NCBI RefSeq assembly: GCF_001189295.1 | Contig: NZ_CP012159.1 | Coordinates: forward strand, 744,001-808,000 | Length of the DNA: 64,000 nucleotides | Direction: 5' to 3' | Source: Chondromyces crocatus | Lineage (GTDB): Bacteria > Myxococcota_A > Polyangia > Polyangiales > Polyangiaceae | Shown here: piece after piece, positions 1 through 9,714 of the stretch | Layout: each line of letters opens with the position of its first letter | How positions within the stretch are numbered: the stretch's first letter is position 1 | Notes under the pieces: generated by a model | Told to the model about the DNA's origin: nothing | Database searches by the model: none | The model's input: only the letters and a program-made list of their open reading frames with translations | Made by a program: the position numbers and the translations under genes

Positions 1-2
1 AC

Positions 3-2312
3 CGCCTTGGCTCTCTCACGGTGCGGGTCGTCGACGGATCAGGTCAGCCAGCGGAAGGCGCCGAGGTGCTCGCGGCGGGGACAGCGCTCTGGCCAGCGCG
101 TCGCACGAGCACCGATGCCGCTGGCGAGGTGCACATCGCCGGCCTGCGAACGGGCGTGTACGATCTCAAAGCGCACCGCGGCGACGAGGTGAGTCCTACG
201 GCCTTCGCCGTACCCGTCGAACAAGGGCACGGCAAGGTCGTGGAACTCGTCCTCACGAAGGGGCGTCGGGTGCGCATCCTCGTCACCGATGGCGATGCTC
301 CGAATGCTCCGCCGGTCAAAGGGGCGAGCGTCGTCCTCGTAGAGAACGGGCTGTCTGCGTTTCCCCTCCACGGGCGCACGGGTGACGACGGAAGCCTCTC
401 CTTGGGGCCGCTCACGGATGGTCCAGCGAGCGTCTCCGCATGGGCGCCTGGGTTCGTGCAGCGCAGCGCCGTTTCCCTGGGTGACACCGCGACGGAAGTG
501 CGTGTTCCACTCCTGCGCGGTGCGGCGCTCGTCGGAGAAGTCGTCGACGACAGGGGTTATCCTGTCGCCGGTGCGACCATCGAGGTCATCGGAGCGGACC
601 AGGACGGCATGCCCATCGATGAGACGATGGCCATGACCGAATTTCGTGAGGGTCACTTCGCGCGCTCTCTGCTGGGTCCAGCGCCGCTCATCCCGGTGGG
701 TGAACTCGGGGTCATGGCAGGTCCGATACCGGACATCCCTCGTGGAGATTCGCCCATCCCCGTGTCCGTGGGCGTCGGAGACCCTGTCGCGCCTCCAGTG
801 AATCGAGGTGGAGAGCCATGGGTCACGCGGCGCGACGGCGCGTTTCGCGCCGAACCCGTCACGCCAGGGCGAGTTCAGGCCATCGTCCGTCATCCCGATC
901 ATGTCGAGGCCATCAGCGAAGCGGTCACCCTCCGACCTGGCGGCGAGGCGCGCATACGCATCGTGCTGCGCCAGGGAGGGCTCCTCGAAGGCAGGGTGCT
1001 GGAAGAGGATCGCGCTCCAGTCGCCGGTGCGCGCATCGAGCTCGCGGCGACCCAGGGCGCGCTGGAGCGCGTGGCGTATGCCAAGGACGACGGCACCTTC
1101 GCGTTCGCTGCTGTTCCTGACGAGGTGCTCCTCTCGGTGGCTCGGCCTGACTCGCCCGGCGATGTCGTCGTGCGTGTCGTCGTCGCGGTCCCCGATCGTG
1201 CGCGCAAGCAGGTGGAGATCCTCCTCCCGCGACGGCGAGAAGCCGTGTCGATCCACGTCGACGACGATCGTGGCTATCCCCTCGATCGTGTCGAAGTGCG
1301 CGTCATCTCGCTCGACGTCGCGGTCCCGTTGAGGCGGACCCTGTTCACTGACGACGATGGGAACGCGGCTCTCCCTGACGCCGAAGGTTTGCCGCTACGG
1401 CTCACCCTCCTTCGACCTGGCAGCGCACCCCTCGTAGAGTCGACGGCGGGAGCCCGGAAGGAACTTCGTTTCGTCATGCATCGCGGCCTCCGCGCGACGG
1501 GTGAGGTGACGGGTGGAGGAGGGCGCGAGCGCCTCGAAGGTGCAGAGGTGACCGCGTACACGGCGGCCGGTGTACGTCGGACCCGCACGGACGATCAAGG
1601 CGCATACACCCTGACCGACCTCGCGCCCGGCAGGTTGCGCATCGTCGCTCGGCACGACGAGTACGCCCAGGCCGAGGCGCTCCTTTCGGTCGAAGGGGAT
1701 CCTGATCGTCCTGCCGATCTCGGCGCCCTGGATCTCGTCGCGGCAGGCGAGGTCGAAGGGGAAGTGGTCGACCCGGAGGACGAACCCGTAGCGGGCGCAC
1801 GTGTCGCTCGAGAGCGGGTGCCGAGCTACCTGCCCCTGGGTTCCCTGCCGCCCGGTGTCGTGACCACCGATCGCAACGGCCGCTTCACCTTGAAGGGGGT
1901 GCCCGAGGGGAACACGCTCGTCGAAGCGTACACCGCGGAGCTCGGACGAGGTGACGAGCTCGTCCCTGTGAGAGCAGGACAGACCACGACGCGGGTGAAG
2001 ATCATCCTGCCCGGTGATCCTCCACGCCCGGAAGCAAAGGGAGCCGGCAGCGTGGCGCTCACGCTGGGCACGGCTCGAGGGGCGGTCGTCGCCTTGCTCG
2101 TGCCTCCAGGCGGCGAGGCGGAGCTGGCCGGCATCGAGCCGGGAGATCGCCTTGTCGCTGTGAATGGCAGGGAGGTGCGGTCGATCGATGAAGCGCGGCG
2201 CCGGCTGACGGGCCCGCTGTCGGAGGACGTCGTGATCCAGATCGACCGAGAGGGTGCCGGAGGGGCTACGCGCTGGATGACCCGGGTTCGGCGCGAACGG
2301 GTCCGGCGCTGA
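3..2312 (+). CDS. Carboxypeptidase-regulatory-like repeat protein with C-terminal PDZ domain (5' partial)
   Basis: The frame is open to the left edge of the window (L-G-S-L-T before the GTG at 21), so the true start and probably a signal peptide lie outside. Over about 765 visible residues it shows repeated beta-sandwich units of the carboxypeptidase regulatory-like type, each with a G-x-V-x-D-x2-G-x-P-V-x-G-A signature: near residues 172-186 (VDDRGYPVAGA), about 320-335 (EEDRAPVAGA) and about 575-590 (DPEDEPVAGA). The last 80 residues look like a PDZ domain (AGIEPGDRLVAVNG). Such proteins are usually exported and surface-exposed in myxobacteria; the ligand is unknown. The PDZ end suggests binding of a peptide terminus in the envelope, which is inference. 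It ends 47 bp before a convergent lipoprotein gene. Confidence 0.85.
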   Translation, partial: RLGSLTVRVVDGSGQPAEGAEVLAAGTALWPARRTSTDAAGEVHIAGLRTGVYDLKAHRGDEVSPTAFAVPVEQGHGKVVELVLTKGRRVRILVTDGDAPNAPPVKGASVVLVENGLSAFPLHGRTGDDGSLSLGPLTDGPASVSAWAPGFVQRSAVSLGDTATEVRVPLLRGAALVGEVVDDRGYPVAGATIEVIGADQDGMPIDETMAMTEFREGHFARSLLGPAPLIPVGELGVMAGPIPDIPRGDSPIPVSVGVGDPVAPPVNRGGEPWVTRRDGAFRAEPVTPGRVQAIVRHPDHVEAISEAVTLRPGGEARIRIVLRQGGLLEGRVLEEDRAPVAGARIELAATQGALERVAYAKDDGTFAFAAVPDEVLLSVARPDSPGDVVVRVVVAVPDRARKQVEILLPRRREAVSIHVDDDRGYPLDRVEVRVISLDVAVPLRRTLFTDDDGNAALPDAEGLPLRLTLLRPGSAPLVESTAGARKELRFVMHRGLRATGEVTGGGGRERLEGAEVTAYTAAGVRRTRTDDQGAYTLTDLAPGRLRIVARHDEYAQAEALLSVEGDPDRPADLGALDLVAAGEVEGEVVDPEDEPVAGARVARERVPSYLPLGSLPPGVVTTDRNGRFTLKGVPEGNTLVEAYTAELGRGDELVPVRAGQTTTRVKIILPGDPPRPEAKGAGSVALTLGTARGAVVALLVPPGGEAELAGIEPGDRLVAVNGREVRSIDEARRRLTGPLSEDVVIQIDREGAGGATRWMTRVRRERVRR

Positions 2313-2359
2313 GGCCCTACCCGAGGTGACAGCTGTGTGGGGCCGAGGAAGAGGGCCGA

Positions 2360-2755
2360 TCAGTTCTGGATCTTCGCCAGCACGATCTCCTGCCCACCAC
2401 CGATGTTCCAGTGCAGCTTCTTGTCATCAGGCCCCATCTGGAACTCCGCTTCGTCGCGACTCCCCTCGGGTCTCAAAAAGGCGACCGTGAGCCGATCCCC
2501 CTCGGCCTTGGTGACCTTGAACGTCCCGTTCCGCGGGCTTTCAGCGGGGATGGTCACGGTGACCTTGCTCCCGCTGAAGTCGAGCGCCGTTCCGGTCACC
2601 CAGCCAGTGGCCCGGGTCACCTGATCGGAGGGAGCGTTCACGATCGACTCTCCAAGCCAGCGCCCCTGCAGTCGATCTCGAGGCGATTTTGAGCAGCCGG
2701 CGACGGCCGGGAGAGCGATGGCGAGCGCGAGAGCGGTCGAAACCCGAGTGCGCAT
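2360..2755 (-). CDS. Small putative lipoprotein
   Basis: A protein of 131 residues. It has a basic N-terminus (MRTRVST), a hydrophobic stretch and a lipobox-like A-V-A-G-C at about residue 20, so it is probably a lipid-anchored envelope protein. The mature part is short, beta-rich and polar (DRLQGRWLGES at its start), like single-domain beta-barrel 'extracytoplasmic' lipoproteins that begin with a G-x-W motif. I chose the ATG at 2755 rather than the longer frame to 2953, because the upstream residues do not look like protein and would bury the signal peptide. No specific function can be given. Confidence 0.75.
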   Translation of the reverse strand: MRTRVSTALALAIALPAVAGCSKSPRDRLQGRWLGESIVNAPSDQVTRATGWVTGTALDFSGSKVTVTIPAESPRNGTFKVTKAEGDRLTVAFLRPEGSRDEAEFQMGPDDKKLHWNIGGGQEIVLAKIQN

Positions 2756-2932
2756 GGGGACAACTCCAGTGGATTGTGTTCGGAAAATCGTACCCAAGCT
2801 GGAACGAAGGGCCAAACAAATGTAGGACAATCGAGCACATAGACCCACGCGAGGCAGCGCGGCAACTTCTGCCATCCGCTGGTTTCGCGCTACGGTCGCC
2901 TCGAACCCCCGACCCGAGCCCCCCTTCGCACC

Positions 2933-3688
2933 TTGAGCAACGAATTCAGCCACCTCCGACTCACCTCAGCGGACCGCACCCACTTGCTGGACGACATCGT
3001 CCGCCGATCCGCTGATCGAACCAACGGTCCTCCCGTGATCGTGTTCGATCTCGATGGCACCCTCATGGACAACCGCCCGCGGGTCGTCGCGATCCTGCAC
3101 GAGCTCGCGGAAGAATGGCGACGCAATCACCCCGAAGCCGCGGCGCGCGTGGCGGATGCTCGCGCGGAGCACATCGGCTACGGCTTCCAGGAGAACCTGC
3201 GCCGCCTGGGTGTGCTCGACGAGGCCCTTCACGCGCATGGGTTCGAGTTCTGGAAGAGCCGCTTCTTTCAGGATCCTCACATCCGCCATGACATCGAGGT
3301 GCCCGGGGCCCGCGCGTTCGCATGCGCTTGCTACGAGGCTGGAGCCACCCTCGTCTACCTGACGGGGCGAGATCTGCCGAACATGGCCCTCGGATCGTTC
3401 GCGAGCCTGCGCGACCTCGGGTTTCCCATCGGCGTGGTCGGCACGGAGCTGGTCGTCAAGCCTGCGTTCGAGATCCCCGATCACGAGTTCAAGCGCAACG
3501 TCGCCCCTGCGCTGGCGCGGCTGGGGAGGGTCATTGCTGCCTTCGACAACGAAGCTGCCAACTGCAACCTCTTCGTCGAGCATCATGCCGCCAGCACGGT
3601 GGTCTTCCTCGACACGCAGTACGCACCGAACCCACCACAGCTCGAGGCTGCGGTGCGCGTCATCGATTCGTTCGAGCGCTCGACGTGA
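2933..3688 (+). CDS. HAD-superfamily hydrolase
   Basis: A haloacid dehalogenase-type phosphohydrolase of 251 residues. Motif I is VFDLDGTLMD (Asp39 nucleophile, Asp41 acid/base). Motif II is probably the Thr of YLTGRD, and an acidic D-N-E patch (AAFDNEAANC) near residue 203 fits the metal-binding motif. A long helical cap lies between motifs I and II. The start is a TTG (2933). The substrate cannot be read from sequence; small phosphate esters are typical of the family. The stop overlaps the GTG of the next lipoprotein gene (GTGA), so the two are probably co-transcribed. Confidence 0.85.
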   Translation: MSNEFSHLRLTSADRTHLLDDIVRRSADRTNGPPVIVFDLDGTLMDNRPRVVAILHELAEEWRRNHPEAAARVADARAEHIGYGFQENLRRLGVLDEALHAHGFEFWKSRFFQDPHIRHDIEVPGARAFACACYEAGATLVYLTGRDLPNMALGSFASLRDLGFPIGVVGTELVVKPAFEIPDHEFKRNVAPALARLGRVIAAFDNEAANCNLFVEHHAASTVVFLDTQYAPNPPQLEAAVRVIDSFERST

Positions 3689-5007
3689 CATCGAGGCAGA
3701 TCGAGCGTGTCTTCCTCGGCACCCTGCTGCTCGCGGGGTGCGAGGCACCAGCGCCATCGACTGCCGGCTCACCCGAGGCGGGGACGAGCCCGAACGCCAG
3801 CATCCTCCCCGCCCCTCTGGCCAGTGAGACGCTGGACCCCATGGATGCGGGCGCGCCGTTCGACGCCTCCGATGCCGCCATACGCTCTCTCACTGCCGAC
3901 GAGCGCCGCCGCCCCAGCGTGCCCGACGGGGGGGCGCCCCCACCAGTCCCTTTCACCCCGGATACCGCGCTTCCGGCTGAAGCGTCTTCCACCCGCGATC
4001 TCTCCGGCCTGACCCTGGAGGCCGCCTGGCGGTGGCGTGATGTCCCGCCCCCACCACGAGCCCCTGAAGTCGCCGCCGATGGGATCAAGGCGGCGCAGCG
4101 TCTCACGACGCTCTCCTGGTCGATCGACCTCAGCGAGACGGGCCGTTTGCGGATCCGCTTCACCTCTCGCGCCCTCCCGCTGCCTGGCGGCTCCGAGCTC
4201 CGCGCCCGCTCGGATCGCTACGGGGCCATCGTCCTCTGGCCGAATGCGACCGATTACCGGGTCATTCCGCCTGGCGCCTTGCGCACGACCCTCGGGGAGC
4301 GACGTGTCGACGTCACGCCACTCGCCACGGGCACGGTGACCCCGGACGGCGAGGGGCGGCGCCTCAACTTGCCCGTGCGCAAGCTGGAGATCAACTCTGG
4401 CCTCGGTTCCCTGCGGCTGGAGATGGCCCGCATCCCGGAAGCCGGTGAGGGAGGCGTTGTGCTCTGTCGTGCGCTCGTCGAGCTTGCGGGCATCGATCCC
4501 AGAACGTCGGAGTGTCAGCCGGGCGAGGTGCCGCTGCTGGCGTCTTACGCCTGGCACGACGGTGGCGGGGCGGCGCTCGAGGTGAACGCCATCGCCAAGC
4601 GGGTGGATCTCGCATCGAACGACATGCTCGTCCCGCCACCAGGCGCAAAGTGGAGCTCTTCGGGCTTGCCGACGGCGCCGGGTGGCGTGTTCCTCACGCG
4701 CGAAGAGATCGCCGCTTTCCGGTCAGCACCGCTCGATCTTCCTCCGCCGACAGCGATCGGTGCCCCTGGTGAAGGGTTCATCGCCGTCAACCAGCTGGAC
4801 ACCTTGCACTACCTGCTCCTCGATGGCGTCGCCGTCGTGGCCGTACCGCCTGTCAGCGAGCGCTACGTGATCGGCACGACGCGAGGTCGTTACCACGTGC
4901 AGTGGCGCACCTTCCTTGGCGAGTTCATCGGACCCGTGATCCAGACAGAGATGCCAGCCCGCCTCACGCTGGGTGATGTCGACGCGGGGGCTCCAGACGG
5001 CGGCTGA
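3685..5007 (+). CDS. Putative lipoprotein, unknown function
   Basis: A protein of 440 residues starting at GTG 3685, overlapping the HAD stop by 4 bases. The signal peptide ends in a clear lipobox, L-L-A-G-C with Cys19. Residues 20 to about 110 are Ala/Pro/Ser-rich and probably disordered. The rest is predicted beta-rich with many short hydrophobic strands and no recognised catalytic motif. Co-expression with the HAD hydrolase is likely from the overlap, but gives no functional clue. Confidence 0.75.
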   Translation: MTSRQIERVFLGTLLLAGCEAPAPSTAGSPEAGTSPNASILPAPLASETLDPMDAGAPFDASDAAIRSLTADERRRPSVPDGGAPPPVPFTPDTALPAEASSTRDLSGLTLEAAWRWRDVPPPPRAPEVAADGIKAAQRLTTLSWSIDLSETGRLRIRFTSRALPLPGGSELRARSDRYGAIVLWPNATDYRVIPPGALRTTLGERRVDVTPLATGTVTPDGEGRRLNLPVRKLEINSGLGSLRLEMARIPEAGEGGVVLCRALVELAGIDPRTSECQPGEVPLLASYAWHDGGGAALEVNAIAKRVDLASNDMLVPPPGAKWSSSGLPTAPGGVFLTREEIAAFRSAPLDLPPPTAIGAPGEGFIAVNQLDTLHYLLLDGVAVVAVPPVSERYVIGTTRGRYHVQWRTFLGEFIGPVIQTEMPARLTLGDVDAGAPDGG

Positions 5008-5091
5008 TGGGTGCAGGTCAGCCCGTCTGGGCGCATCGAAGCCGACCCGTGCAAAACTCGCACTCTGGATCCCTCACGGAACAATCTCGGA

Positions 5092-5532
5092 TCAGCGCGG
5101 CGTCTCCGGGCGCATGAACACCTCCCGGAGCGCATCGGGGAGACGTCGAAGCCCCAGCTCGTGGCTGACGGTCGCGAGCAACGTCTCCCCTTCACAGATC
5201 AGATCGCTGTCACGCAGGATCCGGTAAGTGAACCGGAGGGTCGCGCGCTTGATCTCGTGGCACGTCGTCTCCACGACGAGCTGCTCGTCGAAGCGCGCAG
5301 CTTTGCGGTAGCGCACCCGCGCCTCGACCACGGGCAGATGGATGCCCGCTTTGACGAAGTCATCATAGGAGACACCGCGGCGATGCAGCCAGTCGACCCG
5401 GCCTGCCTCGAAGTACGTCAGATAGCTCGCGTGATGAACGATCCCCATGAGATCGGTCTCGCAGAACCGAACGAGCAGCTGCATGCGAGAGGTACGGTGC
5501 TCGGGTGAGTCGATCGGTTCGTGCGCATTCAT
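5092..5532 (-). CDS. Acyl-CoA thioesterase, YbgC/4HBT hotdog family
   Basis: A hotdog-fold thioesterase of 146 residues. The active-site region reads RFCETDLMGIVHHASYLTYFE; Asp27 matches the catalytic Asp of YbgC/4-hydroxybenzoyl-CoA thioesterases, followed by the family H-x-x-Y (HHASY). It would hydrolyse acyl-CoA thioesters in the cytoplasm; chain-length preference is not visible. The gene is monocistronic and divergent from hpt, with about 127 bp between the starts. Confidence 0.9.
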   Translation of the reverse strand: MNAHEPIDSPEHRTSRMQLLVRFCETDLMGIVHHASYLTYFEAGRVDWLHRRGVSYDDFVKAGIHLPVVEARVRYRKAARFDEQLVVETTCHEIKRATLRFTYRILRDSDLICEGETLLATVSHELGLRRLPDALREVFMRPETPR

Positions 5533-5659
5533 GCGGGCGCAAGCCTAGTCCAGCCGGGACCAGCCCGCTGCCCTCGTGGTTCCGTTCTCGGAGCTGGCCA
5601 ACCTGATACGCCTGCGCGCCCCTCTAGGCGCCGACGCGCCGAGGTGTTAGCTCGCGCTC

Positions 5660-6187
5660 ATGGTGAATACCAACGTCCGGACCCTGCTTTCAGCCGACGA
5701 GATTGCAGCCCGCACGCGCGAGCTGGGAGCCCAGATCACGAAGGAGTACGCAGGTCGGAGGCTGGTCCTCGTGTGCGTCCTCAAGGGCAGTTTCGTGTTC
5801 ACCGCCGATCTCATGAGGCACATCGACCTGCCGCTCCGGGTCGAGTTCCTCGGCGTGCGCAGCTACGGTGAGGGCACGAGTTCGACCGGCGTCGTCCAGA
5901 TCACCCAGGATCTCAACCAGCCCATCGAGGGCGATGACGTCCTCATCGTGGAGGACATCGTCGACACCGGCCTGACGATCTCTCATCTCCTCCAGCTCCT
6001 GCGCACGCGAATGCCCAGCAGCATCAAGGTCTGCTCTCTTCTCCACAAGCCGGCCCGCTCCCGCGTGGAGGTGCCGATCCACTTCCTCGGCTTCACCATC
6101 GAGGACAAGTTCGTCGTCGGCTATGGCCTCGACTGGGCCGAGCGCTACCGCAACCTGCCCTTCATCGGCGTGGTGGAGGCCCAGTGA
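5660..6187 (+). CDS. hpt: Hypoxanthine phosphoribosyltransferase
   Basis: Purine salvage enzyme of 175 residues that joins hypoxanthine or guanine to PRPP to give IMP or GMP in the cytoplasm. The PRPP-binding loop [13 protein letters not shown] lies at residues 94-106. The LKGSFVF motif at 41-47 and [10 protein letters not shown] at 68-77 (flexible loop) are also family hallmarks. Length and motif spacing are normal. The stop codon overlaps the GTG of the small TPR gene. Confidence 0.96.
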   Translation: MVNTNVRTLLSADEIAARTRELGAQITKEYAGRRLVLVCVLKGSFVFTADLMRHIDLPLRVEFLGVRSYGEGTSSTGVVQITQDLNQPIEGDDVLIVEDIVDTGLTISHLLQLLRTRMPSSIKVCSLLHKPARSRVEVPIHFLGFTIEDKFVVGYGLDWAERYRNLPFIGVVEAQ

Positions 6188-6510
6188 GCAAGCGCCTTTT
6201 GATGCTGGAGAAGATGACCCAGGCAGGATCGAAGGACCCCTTCCACTGGTACGCGCTGGCGCTGGAGTACGCGGGTCAGGGACGCCAGGACGACGCGCTC
6301 GCGACGTTCGTGTCGCTCCGCGCTGCCGACGAGAACTATGTCCCCATGTACCTCATGTGCGGGACGATGCTCGCGAAGGCCGGCCGCCCCCTCGAAGCCG
6401 AAGAGTGGCTCACCCGGGGGATCGAGGTCGCCCAGCGCAAGGGTGACGCGCACGCCCTCTCCGAGCTGCGTGAGGCCCTGAGCGGGGTCCACGACATCAC
6501 CGAGCACTAG
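6184..6510 (+). CDS. Small TPR-repeat protein
   Basis: A protein of 108 residues starting at GTG 6184, overlapping hpt by 4 bases, so it is translationally coupled to it. It contains about two tetratricopeptide-like helical hairpins ([20 protein letters not shown] and the following 34-residue unit with A-G-R-P-L-E-A). It lacks a signal peptide and is likely a cytoplasmic protein-protein adaptor; the partner is unknown. Its TAG stop shares the palindrome CTAG with the stop of the convergent rarA gene. Confidence 0.85.
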   Translation: MSKRLLMLEKMTQAGSKDPFHWYALALEYAGQGRQDDALATFVSLRAADENYVPMYLMCGTMLAKAGRPLEAEEWLTRGIEVAQRKGDAHALSELREALSGVHDITEH

Positions 6511-7883
6511 CCAGAGCCACCTCCACGCAGGCGCGCGAGCCGCTCGGCCACGGATCGCTCGTAGCCTCGCCCGCTTGGCTCGTAGAACCGCTCCCCCGAC
6601 AGCTCTTCCGGCAGGTACGTCTCCCCCTCGACCACCGCATCGGGCTCATCGTGCGCATACCGGTAGCCCTGGCCGTAGCCCTCCTTGCGCATCAGCGCGG
6701 TCACGGCGTTGCGTAGCTTCATCGGGACCGGGAGGGCTCCCTTGTCCTTCACCGCCGACTGCGCTGCCTGCCAGGCCACAGTGCAAGCGTTCGACTTGGG
6801 CGCGGTCGCCAGGTAGAGCGCCGCCTGGGCCATCGGGTACATCCCCTCCGGCATCCCCAGCCTTCGGAACGCAGCATCGGCGGCGACCGCGACCTCGAGC
6901 GCCTTCGGATCCGCGTTACCGACGTCCTCGCTCGCGAAGATGATCATCCGCCGCAGCAAGAAGAGAGGATCGTCTCCGGCCTCGACCATGCGCATCAACC
7001 AGTAGATCGCGGCGTCCGGATCCGACCCCCGCATCGATTTGATGAAGGCGCTGATCACGTTGTAGTGCTCCTCGCCGGACTTGTCGTAGAGCAGCGTCTT
7101 CTGCTCCGTCGTCCCTGCGACGAGGTCGCGGGTGATCCGTGACGTCCCCATCCGCGACGCCTCGTCTGCGACGATCTCCAGGGTCGTCAGCGCTCTCCGT
7201 GCGTCGCCCTGCGCCAGCGCAGCCACCGCGGAGAGCGCGTCCTCATCGGCCTCGACAGCGCCGTTCAGCCCCTCCGGAGCGCTCAGAGCGCGTCGGAGCA
7301 GCTCCACCAGCTGCTCGGCGCCGAGCGGCTGCAGACGGAACACCTTGCAGCGGGAGAGCAACGGCGCGTTCACCGCGAACGACGGATTCTCGGTCGTCGC
7401 GCCGATCAGCGTGATGGTCCCATCTTCGACGTGCGGCAAGAAAGCGTCCTGCTGTGCGCGGTTGAACCTGTGGATCTCGTCCACGAACAGGATCGTCCGC
7501 TTCCCCTCGTAGCCGCGCGCCTCTCTCGCCTCTTCCAGGATCCCCCGGAGTTCGGGCACCCCCCCGAGCACGGCGTTGAACGGCACGAACCGCGCCTTCG
7601 TCGCTCCTGCGACCACCCTGGCCAGGGTCGTCTTCCCCGAGCCGGGTGGCCCCCAGAGGATCATCGAGGGCACCCGGTCGGCCGCGATCGCGCGCGCGAG
7701 CAGCTTCCCCTCGCCGAGCAGGTGCTCCTGCCCGAGCATGTCTCCGAGCGCGTGGGGCCGCGAGCGCTCTGCCAGCGGCATCGTCGCCTTGAGCGCCGGA
7801 TCCCGCTGCGCGGCAGCCTCGAACAGGGTTGGCCCTTGCCGCCCCGAGCCACCCCCGGATCGGCGCCCACGCATCGGATTCAT
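6507..7883 (-). CDS. rarA: Replication-associated recombination protein A (AAA+ ATPase)
   Basis: A protein of 458 residues of the RarA/MgsA/WRNIP1 family, a clamp-loader-like ATPase that acts at stalled replication forks. Walker A is GPPGSGKTT (78-86), Walker B is LFVDEIHRFN (about 133-142), sensor 1 is GATTENPS, and the C-terminal tetramerisation region contains the family signature VGNADP. The N-terminus has a FEAAA segment, resembling the short SSB/clamp-interacting tail seen in this family. The ATG overlaps the end of the upstream thioredoxin gene by 4 bases, and the gene ends tail to tail with the TPR gene. Confidence 0.95.
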   Translation of the reverse strand: MNPMRGRRSGGGSGRQGPTLFEAAAQRDPALKATMPLAERSRPHALGDMLGQEHLLGEGKLLARAIAADRVPSMILWGPPGSGKTTLARVVAGATKARFVPFNAVLGGVPELRGILEEAREARGYEGKRTILFVDEIHRFNRAQQDAFLPHVEDGTITLIGATTENPSFAVNAPLLSRCKVFRLQPLGAEQLVELLRRALSAPEGLNGAVEADEDALSAVAALAQGDARRALTTLEIVADEASRMGTSRITRDLVAGTTEQKTLLYDKSGEEHYNVISAFIKSMRGSDPDAAIYWLMRMVEAGDDPLFLLRRMIIFASEDVGNADPKALEVAVAADAAFRRLGMPEGMYPMAQAALYLATAPKSNACTVAWQAAQSAVKDKGALPVPMKLRNAVTALMRKEGYGQGYRYAHDEPDAVVEGETYLPEELSGERFYEPSGRGYERSVAERLARLRGGGSG

Positions 7884-8422
7884 TGCAGCACCGGCCTTCG
7901 CCCCTCCGACAGCAGCACCTCCACGGCACGCCGCGCGAGGCCCGGATCATCTCCCACCCAGCGCACCCTGCCGTTCGCGTCGATCACGAAGGTGAGCGGG
8001 AGCTGCGAGACCCCGTAGTCGCTGGCGATGCGCCGGGAAGGATCCATCACGATCGGGAACGACGTCCTCAGCCGCTGCGCCATCCGCACTGCGGCCCCCT
8101 CCGACTCGTCGACGCTCACCCCGATCACCATCACCCCGTCCACCTGCCGCTCGCGAAAGAGCATCTCCAGGGCGGGCATGGTCACGTTGCACGCGGCGCA
8201 CCACGAAGCCCAGAAGTCCACGACCGTCACCCGCGTCAGGTAGTCGCCGGGCACGCCGACCGTCCGGATCCCGCTCCCCTCCCCCTCGAACGCGGGCGCT
8301 TCGACGCCCATCAACGGGTGCCTCGCCGACGGAGGCATCCGCGGCGCGCCACACCCGCACAGCTGGAGCGCGCCGACCGCCGTCAGAGCCACGAGCGCGC
8401 GCCGTGTCAGCCGATCCTCCAT
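7880..8422 (-). CDS. TlpA-like thioredoxin-fold lipoprotein
   Basis: A protein of 180 residues with an N-terminal signal peptide and a Cys-rich lipobox region (LQLCGCG, Cys24 the likely lipidated residue). The periplasmic thioredoxin domain carries the redox motif WCAAC in [10 protein letters not shown], plus the cis-Pro region [10 protein letters not shown]. It most likely works in envelope thiol-disulfide exchange, as TlpA/ResA proteins do. It starts 9 bp after the YggS-type gene and overlaps rarA by 4 bases, making a three-gene leftward unit. Confidence 0.9.
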   Translation of the reverse strand: MEDRLTRRALVALTAVGALQLCGCGAPRMPPSARHPLMGVEAPAFEGEGSGIRTVGVPGDYLTRVTVVDFWASWCAACNVTMPALEMLFRERQVDGVMVIGVSVDESEGAAVRMAQRLRTSFPIVMDPSRRIASDYGVSQLPLTFVIDANGRVRWVGDDPGLARRAVEVLLSEGRRPVLQ

Positions 8423-8431
8423 GCGTCGACC

Positions 8432-9154
8432 CTACTGCACCCCTTGGGCGCGCGACCCGAAGATCGCCGTCCCCACCCGCACCCAGGTTGCCCCTTCGGC
8501 GATCGCCACCTCGAAGTCGTGCGACATCCCCATCGACAGCTCTGGCAGCTCCACCTCGCCGCCGTGCTCGTCGCGCAATGCCCGGAGCGCGGCGAAGTAC
8601 GGACGCACGGCTCCGGGGTCGTCCAGGTAAGGAGCGATGGTCATCAGCCCGATCGGCCGGAGGTTCGCGCACGCGCGCGTCGCGTCGAGCAGTCGTCCCA
8701 CCTCCGCGGGGGTACATCCGCCCTTCGCGGCTTCCCCGCCGACGTTCACCTCGACCAGCACCCGCAGCACGCGCCCGAGCGATGCCGCGCGGCGATCCAG
8801 CTCGACGGCGAGTTCTGCCCGATCGAGCGCGTGCACCACCTCTGCCACCTGGGTGACGACCTTCGCCTTGTTGCGCTGCAACCGCCCGATCGCGTGCCAC
8901 ACGATCCGCGGCAGATCGCCCAGCGCTTGCGCCTTGTCGCTCAGCTCCTGCGCGTAGTTCTCGCCGAAGTCGAGCTGACCTGCGCCATGCGCGATCCGGA
9001 TCGCCTCCGCCGGTTTGCCCTTGGAGACCGCGATCAGCTTCACCGAGCCCGGCGCTCGACCTGCTTGACGCGCAGCCTCCGCGATCCGCCTGCGCACCTC
9101 GTCGAGCCGTGTGGCGATGCCCACCAGCTCGTTCGCACCATCGACAGAAATCAC
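8432..9154 (-). CDS. yggS: YggS/PROSC-family pyridoxal phosphate homeostasis protein
   Basis: A PLP-binding, alanine-racemase-fold protein of 240 residues that controls free PLP levels. The PLP lysine lies in LIAVSKGKP (Lys45). Other family motifs are [33 protein letters not shown] and [13 protein letters not shown]. The GTG at 9154 (V-I-S-V-D-G) was chosen because it gives the usual family length; the longer open frame to 9319 has no homologous look. It is first in the unit with the thioredoxin gene and rarA. Confidence 0.93.
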   Translation of the reverse strand: MISVDGANELVGIATRLDEVRRRIAEAARQAGRAPGSVKLIAVSKGKPAEAIRIAHGAGQLDFGENYAQELSDKAQALGDLPRIVWHAIGRLQRNKAKVVTQVAEVVHALDRAELAVELDRRAASLGRVLRVLVEVNVGGEAAKGGCTPAEVGRLLDATRACANLRPIGLMTIAPYLDDPGAVRPYFAALRALRDEHGGEVELPELSMGMSHDFEVAIAEGATWVRVGTAIFGSRAQGVQ

Positions 9155-9327
9155 GGCGCACCATACCGCGCCGCCCGGGACAGGGCGACTCACCCACCAA
9201 GGCAGCCGGATCAGGGTGCGCTCCCCCCCATGCCAGTTTGTGCCGAGCCAGGAACGACGACCATCTTCGAAGGCCGGATTTCTCCCCCTGGACGCCAGGC
9301 ATGGGCTTTGCCATGGCACACGGTGCC

Positions 9328-9669
9328 ATGCGGACCCCCTCGAAACGCCTCCTGGTGTCTGCGGTGCTAGCCGGCGCTGCGATGGTCGGTTGCATCTTCA
9401 ATCCTCAACCCGAACCTCCGGCCATCGATCATGACCTGGGTGCAGGTGCGAACGATCCCGAAGGCGGGACGACGGGTGAAGGAGCGGGCGGTGCGGGGGG
9501 CAGCCTGGATGGCTCCGGAGGCCGCGGGGGAATGGGCGGCACCGGCGGCGAAGGTGGCACAGGTGGCGAAGGTGGCGCTGGCGGTGACGCTGGCGCTGGT
9601 GGTGAAGGCGGCGGCGACGGTGGCGCTGGTGGTGAAGGCGACGCGGTCGGCTCCAGCGGAGCGCAGTGA
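9328..9669 (+). CDS. Gly-rich lipoprotein with NPQPEPP motif (copy 1)
   Basis: A protein of 113 residues. After the signal peptide, the lipobox M-V-G-C (Cys22) is followed directly by I-F-N-P-Q-P-E-P-P, then a low-complexity tail of G-G-x units (EGGAGGDAGAGGEGG). In-frame ATGs also exist at 9301 and 9313; none has a strong ribosome binding site. The Gly-rich tail is probably an extended surface linker. A paralogue follows 45 bp downstream with the same lipobox context. Function is unknown. Confidence 0.7.
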   Translation: MRTPSKRLLVSAVLAGAAMVGCIFNPQPEPPAIDHDLGAGANDPEGGTTGEGAGGAGGSLDGSGGRGGMGGTGGEGGTGGEGGAGGDAGAGGEGGGDGGAGGEGDAVGSSGAQ

Positions 9670-9714
9670 AGGTGGGCGAAGCCAACCGCGACTGCCGGTA
9701 AGATGGAGGTACCC

